Origin: Verrucomicrobiota bacterium
GTDB taxonomy: Bacteria > Verrucomicrobiota > Verrucomicrobiia > Opitutales > Seribacteraceae
Direction of reading: 5' to 3'
DNA length: 7,790 bases
Assembly: GCA_030830145.1 (NCBI GenBank)
Contig: JAURNO010000463.1
Coordinates: 1 to 7,790, forward strand
A program made the position numbers and the translations under genes. Positions 1-5,816 of the stretch are shown here, piece by piece (the first letter of the stretch is position 1; every line of letters begins with the position of its first letter). The notes under the pieces were generated by a model. The model was given only the letters and a program-made list of their open reading frames with translations, made no database searches and was not told the origin of the DNA.

Positions 1-533
1 ATCCCGGCGGTTTTGACAAAGAAAGAGGAATCGTCGTACGAGTGGGCCGGGTAATCGGTAATAAAGATGAAACCATGCAAACCGACAGTAGGTTGCTCGG
101 TGGTGATTCAGGTGGCCCTCTTTTTGACTTTCAAGGGCAAGTCATTGCCATACACAGTCGCATTTCCAAGAAACCCGACGAAAACTTTCACGTACCCATC
201 GAGTCCTTTCTTGCGAATTGGGATTTTTTCAAAAACTCAAAGCTCTTTACTTTGGCCCAAATGGAAGAAGGCGGTTTTTTGGGGGTAGCTTGTAAGGAAA
301 CCCCGGACGGTGTAAAGGTCATCGAAGCCATTGAAGGTTCAGCCGCCGAAAAATCAGGATTGAAACCAAACGATGTTATTTTGTCAGTGAATGGCGAAAA
401 AATCGACAACCGAGAAGAATTGACCATTTTGCTGGCATCGAAGAAACCGAGCGACGAAATCAAACTCGAGTACCAAAGAGACGGTAAACCGCAATCTTTG
501 AAAATCAAACTAGGAAATCGCCCGACGGAATGA
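1..533 (+). CDS. HtrA/DegP-like S1C serine protease with C-terminal PDZ domain (5'-truncated by window edge)
   Basis: The reading frame is open from base 3 to the TGA at 531-533, giving 176 visible residues; the true start lies left of the window. The frame opens with PGGFDKERG and continues to GGDSGGPLFDFQGQVIAIHS, the nucleophile loop and following strands of trypsin-like HtrA proteases, with catalytic Ser at visible residue 36 (bases 108-110). His and Asp of the triad lie outside the window. Visible residues about 92-172 form a PDZ domain (FLGVACKE, then VIEAIEGSAAEKSGLKPNDVI, then LSVNGEKI). The protein is expected to be an envelope endopeptidase that acts on misfolded proteins, with PDZ binding exposed C-termini. 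An internal GTG at 42 is not the start, because conserved family sequence continues upstream. The stop overlaps the next gene (ATGA at 530-533). No regulatory sequence is visible. Family assignment is secure; physiological substrate is unknown. Confidence 0.9.
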   Translation, partial: PGGFDKERGIVVRVGRVIGNKDETMQTDSRLLGGDSGGPLFDFQGQVIAIHSRISKKPDENFHVPIESFLANWDFFKNSKLFTLAQMEEGGFLGVACKETPDGVKVIEAIEGSAAEKSGLKPNDVILSVNGEKIDNREELTILLASKKPSDEIKLEYQRDGKPQSLKIKLGNRPTE

Positions 534-1525
534 AGGTCGCAGTACTCATCTCCTTACTCTTAAGCTGGTTTTCCTCCCAAGCTCAGGACAAGAACAACAC
601 ACTTTTGCTTGCAGAGAAATTTCGCTTGAACGGGGTTTCAACCCAAAAAGCATTTGGGCATGCCCAAAAACAAGCCCTTTCTACGACTGTTCGTTTGATC
701 CGTAACGACAAACTCATAGCCATGGGAGGCATTGTCGATTCTCGCGGTTATGTTTTGACCAAAGCGAGTGATTGCGTTGGAGCCAGAGAGGCGGAAACCT
801 CCGATGGAAAGACATACCGGTTGAAAATCAAGAAGCGCGACGAGAAAACTGACTTGGCTCTTTATCAATTACTCTCCAACGATCAAGTTTTTCCAGTTTT
901 GAAATGGGGAGAAGGGAATTCAACCAAAACCGGTTCATGGGTTTTGTCCTCCTACTCCATGCTTAAGGAAATTAGGGCAGGTGTGACGAGTGGTAAACCA
1001 CGGGAAATTGGACGGGAGGGAGGAGTAATGGGTGTGATCCTCGGAGCTGAAGGAGACGATATTGGAGGCGTTCGTATTTCCGAAGTCGTACCACAAGCTG
1101 CCGCATACAAAGCAGGCATCCAAGAAGGTGATGTGATCATAAAAGTAGACGGAAGGCCTGTGAAGAAAAGCGATCAGGTTGTAAAATTAGTCGGAAGTAA
1201 TGACCCCGGAGACGTCGTGAGGATTGAAGTGAAACGCGATTCGGATCTGAAAAGTTACAACGTGACTCTCGGCCATCGCTCCGTTACCTTTGATCTATTC
1301 AATAGGAACCTCCAAATGAGTGGGCCCGTATCCAAGAGAAAAGATAATTTTCCCATGATCCTGCAGCATGATCTGCCTCTCCCGAAGAATTCAATGGGCG
1401 GACCTCTCTTTAATCTACAGGGCGAATGCATCGGTTTCAACATTGCCCGGGTTGACCGGGTCACTATTTATGCTCTGCCCGAATCACAGGTACGCAATAC
1501 CTTGTCGAAGTTCCTCGGGAAGTAA
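530..1525 (+). CDS. Secreted HtrA-like pseudoprotease with a PDZ domain nested inside the S1C fold
   Basis: 331 residues, starting at an ATG that overlaps the previous stop (ATGA), so translation is probably coupled; no strong Shine-Dalgarno is seen. Residues 1-18 are a Sec signal peptide (hydrophobic VAVLISLLLSWF, likely cut after SQA). Residues about 50-160 resemble the first part of a trypsin-like fold: GYVLTKAS aligns with the HtrA GYILTNNH strand, so the catalytic His is Ser80, while TDLAL keeps Asp108. Residues about 165-248 are a PDZ domain (VRISEVVPQAAAYKAGIQEGDVI). The protease fold then resumes: ILQHDLPLPKNSMGGPLFN aligns gap-free with the usual QTDAxINPGNSGGPL, placing Met289 where the nucleophile Ser should be. 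The C-terminus (GECIGFNIARVDRVTIYALPES) is the usual S1C ending. A peptidase activity is therefore unlikely. A scaffold, adaptor or regulatory subunit for the neighbouring active protease is inferred. From memory, similar Ser-less proteins occur in other PVC bacteria. Confidence 0.88.
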   Translation: MKVAVLISLLLSWFSSQAQDKNNTLLLAEKFRLNGVSTQKAFGHAQKQALSTTVRLIRNDKLIAMGGIVDSRGYVLTKASDCVGAREAETSDGKTYRLKIKKRDEKTDLALYQLLSNDQVFPVLKWGEGNSTKTGSWVLSSYSMLKEIRAGVTSGKPREIGREGGVMGVILGAEGDDIGGVRISEVVPQAAAYKAGIQEGDVIIKVDGRPVKKSDQVVKLVGSNDPGDVVRIEVKRDSDLKSYNVTLGHRSVTFDLFNRNLQMSGPVSKRKDNFPMILQHDLPLPKNSMGGPLFNLQGECIGFNIARVDRVTIYALPESQVRNTLSKFLGK

Positions 1526-1549
1526 GTAGTTGAGGGAAGAGAACTAGGT
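1526..1549. other. Short convergent intergenic gap
   Basis: Only 24 nt separate the TAA of the plus-strand pseudoprotease gene (1523-1525) from the TAA of the minus-strand FGE-like gene (1550-1552). I find no stem-loop followed by a T-run in either direction. The two converging transcripts must therefore terminate inside each other's coding regions or by a factor-dependent mechanism. Confidence 0.7.
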
Positions 1550-2719
1550 TTAGAGCGGATAACCGAGCACCAACCTGAAGCCAATTTCCGAGCCCCGCCA
1601 AGAGGGTTCCACCGAATGCCTTGCAGCTGAACGAGAATCGTAAGCGGTTCGAATGAAGCTCCCTCCCCGCAAGACTCTTTCTTTTCCACGAATCGGTCCA
1701 ATCGGATCTAGGGTCAATTCATCTGTGGGATAAGCATCGTAATAATCATAGCACCATTCGTAAACGTTGCCGTGCATATCATGGAGACCCCAGGCATTCG
1801 CGGGATATTTGTTTTTGCTGAGCCGAATTGAAACCAACTTTTTCTGATTAATCAAATAGCTTTCATCGCCAATTATGAATTCCTTCTTTCCTCCGTTGAT
1901 ATTAGCATTCATTCCCGAAAGCTTGTCTCCTTCCCCCAAACCGCAAATACCTGACGACCCCGCTCTGCAGGCATATTCCCATTCCGCTTCGGAGGGCAAA
2001 CGAAAGACCATGTTTTTGGGAATCCTTGCCACACTCCATGCATGCTCGGTCCTCTTCCAGCAGTAGGATTTTGCCTGAGGATAAGAAATGTCGGTGACCG
2101 GTAAATTTTTTCTGTCCACTATGAATTCCTGTACTTCTTTCAAAGCAAATTGGATGTCCCCAACGCTCCAAGAAACCTTCTGTTTTTTCTTCGTTGCATC
2201 GGTCGTAAGCTTTAATTTCCTTTGCAGAAGGGGTAATAACTTTTCGAGTATTTCAACCGTGTACACTCTTTCGTCCGGGTTTAAGATCAGTTCTCTGCTT
2301 TTCTCTTGGGGTAATTCTAATTTTAGCCGCTTGATTGTTTGTTTTAGGTTATCGGGCAATATGATGTTTTCGTCTTTTCGTAACATTTTTGGCTGCAGCA
2401 TATTCCACTGGTCAATGGTAACTTCCGAAACGGCCATGTAATAGGGTTTGGTAATCCTCACTTTATGAAGGGCTTCGGTTGCTTGATGTCCGATCTCAAG
2501 ATCGGAACTACCCATAAGAAATTCTCCTGGCTCAATTCGTACGAAATCATTGCGGGCCAACAATGTTTTCTCTTCTTTGGTCAATTCACGAATGGGTTTC
2601 CGAGGGAAAGGGACATAAGAAGTTTGCTTATTGGTTTCGGGTACGATTTCGTCCGAACAACCAAATTGAGAATAGGCCAAAATCAAAAGGAATCCGGAAG
2701 TAATCGATCGAATGGACAT
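1550..2719 (-). CDS. SUMF1/FGE-like domain protein, probable lipoprotein, lacking catalytic cysteines
   Basis: 389 residues from ATG at 2719. An in-frame TTG nine bases upstream is less likely, because GAGG (2729-2732) sits nine bases before the ATG but directly abuts the TTG. Residues 4-21 look like a lipoprotein signal ending in QFGC (Cys21); the lipobox is atypical at -3 and -2. The rest has the formylglycine-generating-enzyme sulfatase-modifying fold: RIEPGEFLMGSS (61-72), YMAVSEVT (94-101), LPVTDISYPQAKSYCW (206-221), FRLPSEAEWEYACRAG (239-254), WGLHDMHGNVYEWCYDYY (310-327), RVLRGGSF (348-355), SAARHS and GFRLV (380-384). Residues about 108-205 are a lysine/glutamate-rich, largely helical insertion absent from compact family members. 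The RGGSF segment continues IRTAYDSR, with no Cys pair, so true formylglycine synthesis is unlikely. It is the last gene of the operon, 18 nt after the histidine kinase stop. A binding or sensory role is inferred from context only. Confidence 0.85.
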   Translation of the reverse strand: MSIRSITSGFLLILAYSQFGCSDEIVPETNKQTSYVPFPRKPIRELTKEEKTLLARNDFVRIEPGEFLMGSSDLEIGHQATEALHKVRITKPYYMAVSEVTIDQWNMLQPKMLRKDENIILPDNLKQTIKRLKLELPQEKSRELILNPDERVYTVEILEKLLPLLQRKLKLTTDATKKKQKVSWSVGDIQFALKEVQEFIVDRKNLPVTDISYPQAKSYCWKRTEHAWSVARIPKNMVFRLPSEAEWEYACRAGSSGICGLGEGDKLSGMNANINGGKKEFIIGDESYLINQKKLVSIRLSKNKYPANAWGLHDMHGNVYEWCYDYYDAYPTDELTLDPIGPIRGKERVLRGGSFIRTAYDSRSAARHSVEPSWRGSEIGFRLVLGYPL

Positions 2720-2728
2720 AAGTTTCAA

Positions 2729-2732
2729 CCTC
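2729..2732 (-). promoter_or_regulatory. Ribosome binding site that decides the FGE-like gene start
   Basis: Read on the minus strand, GAGG is followed by nine bases and then ATG at 2719. The alternative TTG codon at 2728 directly follows this GAGG with no spacer, so the ATG is preferred. Confidence 0.6.
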
Positions 2733-2737
2733 GTTTC

Positions 2738-4414
2738 TCAACCAGGCAAAGTCATCAATAACTTGATATGGAAAGTGGTGCCTTCTCCCTGTTTGGATTC
2801 AAACCATATTTGGCCTCCATGGGATTTCACGATTACGTTATGCGCAATGGCAAGTCCTTGACCGGTGCCAACGCCGACGTCCTTGGTGGTAAAAAAAGGT
2901 TCGAATATTCTGCTTTGCACTTTTTCCGGGATACCCCCGCCATTGTCCGTTATGGAAATCACAGCGCAATCAGCATCAGGATAATGTTTGGAACTTACGA
3001 CCAAGGTACCTTTTTGGCCATCCTCAAACCGATCTCTTATGGCATGAGCTCCATTTACGATCAGGTTTAGAACCACCTGGTTGATTTCTCCAATGTTACA
3101 GGGAACCATGGGTAGGGTTTCATCCAGGTTCAGTTGCATATCCGCATGGTATTTCCATTCGTTTGTGGCGACTACCGAAGTCGACCGAATCGCTTGATTG
3201 AGGTCATTGGACTTCTTTTCGGAATTCGCATCCCGGTAAGCGAAATTCTTCATCGATTTTACAATCGTGGTAATACGACCGATTCCCTCCTTGGCCTGCT
3301 CTACTGCTTGGGGTGCATTTTCCTTAAGGAAAAGAATCTCTTTTTCATCAGGGGCTTTATCGGTTTGGTCGATCTCTGCAATAAACCCTTCCACGGCATC
3401 TTTGAGAAACAGGATGTTATCGTTTGCGAACTGGGAGGGCGAATTGATTTCATGAGCGATGCCCGAGGCCAGTTGTCCGACCGCCTCCATTTTCTGAGCA
3501 TGGACGAGTTGAGTCTCCAATTCCTTTCTTTGGTGGATTTCAGTCTGCAACTGAATGGTTCTTTCTTTAAGCTCGCGCGTTCTCGACTCCACGGTTTCTT
3601 CGAGGCCAAAGATCAAGCCTTGCAACCGCCGAGTAAGGGATCGTATTTCGTAGGGCCCGACTTCCACCATTGAGAAAGGCTTGTTGTGGTCAATCGAAGA
3701 CTCCGCAGCCTGTTCGAGCTTTCTCAAAGGACTAGCCAAACTCTTATAGGTAATGAAACCCAAAGAGGAGATCAATACGAGATAGAACCCAACCCCTAGC
3801 AGTAGAAAAATCGCATTTCTATCTTCTTGGTCTTTGAGGGCATCCCATTTGTTCCAAACTTCCTGCTCGGATTGTGCCCTGAACGTTTCTGATTCCAGCT
3901 CGATATTTTCCAAGCTTCTTTTTAATTCGTCGCGTGTCTTCTCATACTTAATGTTCGCATTGCTCCTGTTTTTCCAAAAGTTCCTCTTTTCAGCTTGCTC
4001 ACTATCTTTTGCGGAAAAAGCAAATTCCTCCAACTTGAGAATTGCTTGTTCCGTTCTCGACAGGTCTCTTCTAACTGGCTCAAGCACTTCCTCGGTGTAA
4101 TGATCGGAGTAATTCGCGGCGAGGGTGTTGAGCTGTTTTTTCGCCAAGGCCAATTCGTCCCTCGTCACTCCAAAAAGTCCGGCATAACGCTCTGGGTAGA
4201 TTTCGAGGGTTGTGAAAATGTTACGAGTTGTATCGAGAAAAGCCCTCACGTCCTTGTATTCAATCGAAGATTCACCGGTTCTTCGGGTTTCTTCATCAAG
4301 GGCCTTTGTGGCTTTGGCCAAATCAGTAAAAGCCCACCAACCCAAGCCAATCAGAAGGGATGCGCCTAAAAGCGATACGACTGACAAAAGGGCGATGTAG
4401 GATTTGACTTTCAA
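2738..4414 (-). CDS. Membrane sensor histidine kinase (periplasmic helical sensor, HAMP, HisKA, HATPase_c)
   Basis: 558 residues. Transmembrane segments lie at about 6-29 and 201-224. Between them is a periplasmic region of about 170 residues, highly charged and helical, resembling a four-helix-bundle sensor but with no domain I can name. A HAMP-like region and coiled coil follow (about 225-305). The dimerisation/phosphoacceptor helix is AQKMEAVGQLASGIAHEINS with His321 (codon 3452-3454), followed by PSQFANDN. The ATPase domain has the N box NQVVLNLIVNGAHAI (445-459), G1 DNGGGIP (490-496), F box FEPFFTTK (504-511) and G2 GVGTGQGLAIA (514-524), all intact, so it should be catalytically competent. 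No PAS or receiver domain is present. The likely start is TTG at 4414, since no ATG or GTG precedes the first membrane segment in frame after the regulator's stop; there is no clear Shine-Dalgarno, so the exact start is uncertain. It lies 24 nt after the response regulator and 18 nt before the FGE-like gene; it presumably phosphorylates the former. Confidence 0.93.
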   Translation of the reverse strand: MKVKSYIALLSVVSLLGASLLIGLGWWAFTDLAKATKALDEETRRTGESSIEYKDVRAFLDTTRNIFTTLEIYPERYAGLFGVTRDELALAKKQLNTLAANYSDHYTEEVLEPVRRDLSRTEQAILKLEEFAFSAKDSEQAEKRNFWKNRSNANIKYEKTRDELKRSLENIELESETFRAQSEQEVWNKWDALKDQEDRNAIFLLLGVGFYLVLISSLGFITYKSLASPLRKLEQAAESSIDHNKPFSMVEVGPYEIRSLTRRLQGLIFGLEETVESRTRELKERTIQLQTEIHQRKELETQLVHAQKMEAVGQLASGIAHEINSPSQFANDNILFLKDAVEGFIAEIDQTDKAPDEKEILFLKENAPQAVEQAKEGIGRITTIVKSMKNFAYRDANSEKKSNDLNQAIRSTSVVATNEWKYHADMQLNLDETLPMVPCNIGEINQVVLNLIVNGAHAIRDRFEDGQKGTLVVSSKHYPDADCAVISITDNGGGIPEKVQSRIFEPFFTTKDVGVGTGQGLAIAHNVIVKSHGGQIWFESKQGEGTTFHIKLLMTLPG

Positions 4415-4438
4415 GAGAAAGAAAAAGATGCGTAAAAC

Positions 4439-5578
4439 TTACAAGGCAGGAACCGTAACTTGAATCTTCTTGGGAAAAGGCATCTCCGAGTAACAAGATA
4501 CGTAATTCCGAATAACCTTGAGGAGTTGCCGATCTACATCTGCACCGCTTGAGGCAACAAGAAGCCCGTCCGATAATCGAAGCTCCTGGGCTAGTCTCAT
4601 GCCTACTTCAAGTTTTCGAATGGTGATTTCCTCGAGCCGATATTTTTGTTCCGCAACTACGAGCAATTGAGAAAGACATTCCGTCACTTCCGGGTCGTAA
4701 TCATCTTTCCGGCTTTTCAAGGTTTGAACGATCAGGCTTCTGTCATGACCCTGTTCTTCATAATAATCAAAATCCAAGGCCACACGCAGGATGGAGGCTG
4801 CCTTTCGCAAGCCGGTATCGTCGTCTTCTTCGAACCTATGTTGGACGGTAAGTTTTCCCAAAATCTCAGCGACGTCTTCCAAGCCAGGAATCTTCTCAAT
4901 GATTTTCTCCGTTTCCTCGGGAAATTTTCTAACCATCTCTTTGACCCCGGAGGTTAAATCCCTCTTGTAATAAACGTCCTCGGTTACCGATTCAGGCAAC
5001 GAGATATAGGCTAACTGGGAGAAGATGCTCGCGATGTCAACCCGCCAGGCATCTTCGAGTTTCAACATGTCGGATAGCTCATTGGCTATTCTCCGAACTC
5101 GTTGAGCACGGCCAAAAAAGAGGGGCTTTGCGGTGGAAAGAGATTGAGCCAAGGCATCGACTGCACCACGCAGAGTTTGGTCCAAAAGGATTCTCTTACT
5201 CTTGATCAAATCGTGTTGGGCCAAGCCATCTCCAAGTACTCTAATCAACATTTCAGGAGGGCATGGCTTGGAAAGCATGCGAAAAATGCTTCCCTCGTTT
5301 ACGGCAGACATGGCAGACTCGAAATCCGTATGCCCGGTCAGCAACACGGTAACAACCTCAGGGTCTCTTTTCTTAATTTCCGAAAGCATGGTCGCTCCAT
5401 CCATTTGCGGCATCCGCATATCGGATAAAACCAAGGCAAAACCACCTTCTTGATCAAAAACCTCCAAGCCTTCAACTCCGTTTGAAGCGAGATGAAGTTC
5501 GAAATCCTTTCTCAAATTCAATTGAAAACCACGAAGGATGGACTCTTCGTCATCCACGCAAAGAATTTTGTTGTTCAT
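4439..5578 (-). CDS. Response regulator: REC domain, degenerate HD domain, C-terminal 'GM' domain
   Basis: 379 residues from ATG at 5578, where the receiver domain begins immediately (MNNKILCVDDEESILRGF); the frame remains open upstream to a TTG at 5620, but that extension would add non-conserved residues. REC spans about 1-120 with acidic pair Asp9/Asp10, phosphoacceptor Asp53 (SDMRMP), Thr81 and Lys104. Residues about 135-300 resemble the HD-GYP/RpfG-type output (GRAQRVRRIANELSDMLKL, later YDPEVTECL), but the HDIGK metal site is replaced by SQLAY (Ser187, Gln188) and no GYP motif is visible. Cyclic-di-GMP hydrolysis is therefore unlikely. Residues about 318-365 (ITIRKLEVGMRLAQEL, then DGLLVASSG) match the small C-terminal domain with a 'LxxGM.LA' signature found in similar regulators. 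It is the first gene of the operon and the cognate partner of the kinase is inferred to be the next gene. The output is probably protein-protein interaction or ligand binding rather than DNA binding. Confidence 0.9.
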   Translation of the reverse strand: MNNKILCVDDEESILRGFQLNLRKDFELHLASNGVEGLEVFDQEGGFALVLSDMRMPQMDGATMLSEIKKRDPEVVTVLLTGHTDFESAMSAVNEGSIFRMLSKPCPPEMLIRVLGDGLAQHDLIKSKRILLDQTLRGAVDALAQSLSTAKPLFFGRAQRVRRIANELSDMLKLEDAWRVDIASIFSQLAYISLPESVTEDVYYKRDLTSGVKEMVRKFPEETEKIIEKIPGLEDVAEILGKLTVQHRFEEDDDTGLRKAASILRVALDFDYYEEQGHDRSLIVQTLKSRKDDYDPEVTECLSQLLVVAEQKYRLEEITIRKLEVGMRLAQELRLSDGLLVASSGADVDRQLLKVIRNYVSCYSEMPFPKKIQVTVPAL

Positions 5579-5661
5579 GGTTTGGTCAAACTGTAAGCCA
5601 GGCAAAAGGTTATGTGGCAATGAATGCCTAATCGGGTATTTTTTCTAACCTTAGAGATATT

Positions 5662-5680
5662 TCCAATAATTGCAATTGGA
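5662..5680. promoter_or_regulatory. Candidate operator: inverted repeat TCCAAT-N7-ATTGGA
   Basis: Six-base arms TCCAAT (5662-5667) and ATTGGA (5675-5680) flank a spacer; the perfect 10-base palindrome AATTGCAATT (5668-5677) overlaps the right half. It lies just downstream of the candidate -10 element on the minus strand, where a repressor or autoregulator could bind. No known binding protein can be assigned. Confidence 0.3.
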
Positions 5681-5681
5681 C

Positions 5682-5711
5682 ATTTCACGGCTTATTTCCC
5701 TTAAATGTCAA
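5682..5711 (-). promoter_or_regulatory. Candidate sigma70-type promoter for the response regulator operon
   Basis: On the minus strand a perfect TTGACA (5706-5711) is followed after 18 nt by TGAAAT (5682-5687), a 4-of-6 match to TATAAT. It would give a leader of roughly 95-100 nt before the response regulator ATG at 5578. The -35 is convincing but the -10 is weak, so this is a proposal only. Confidence 0.35.
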
Positions 5712-5731
5712 AACGGTGTTTTGGAATTTCG

Positions 5732-5756
5732 CTCCGAAGATTGTGTCTCTTCGGAG
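5732..5756. terminator. 9-bp perfect stem-loop, possible terminator of the cytochrome operon
   Basis: CTCCGAAGA (5732-5740) and TCTTCGGAG (5748-5756) are perfect inverted repeats around a 7-nt loop, located 60 nt after the stop of the heme-c gene. Read on the minus strand it is followed by CGAAATTCC rather than a T-run, so it is not a textbook intrinsic terminator. On the plus strand a T-rich run begins about 11 nt later, but no plus-strand gene ends here. It may instead be an RNA-stability or regulator-binding element. Confidence 0.35.
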
Positions 5757-5816
5757 GAATGTTTCCATTTTTTTTCTTTGGGGTAGCTTAGCGTACAAGC
5801 ACCATGAAAAACAATT

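Larger units (their letters stand above)
5579..5816. other. Intergenic region upstream of the two-component operon
   Basis: These 238 nt separate the heme-c protein stop from the response regulator start, both on the minus strand. They hold a 9-bp-arm hairpin (5732-5756), a short CAAAAC/GTTTTG inverted repeat (5709-5723), a candidate minus-strand promoter (5682-5711) and a palindromic element (5662-5680). No coding sequence with recognisable content was found. Confidence 0.7.

Noticed and set aside
1550..2719. Possible variable-protein target of a diversity-generating retroelement, because the FGE fold is a known scaffold for such targets
   Set aside because: No reverse transcriptase, template repeat or adenine-biased variable repeat is visible in the window.
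1550..2719. Authentic formylglycine-generating enzyme for sulfatases
   Set aside because: The cysteine pair expected after the RGGSF segment is absent and no sulfatase gene is present in the window.
3134..3673. Long plus-strand ORF (179 codons) opposite the histidine kinase
   Set aside because: It is antisense to the conserved kinase core, has no family resemblance, and its openness is explained by codon use of the real gene.
5579..5620. 14-residue N-terminal extension of the response regulator from TTG at 5620
   Set aside because: The receiver domain begins at the ATG at 5578, the extension has no conserved residues, and no ribosome binding site supports it.
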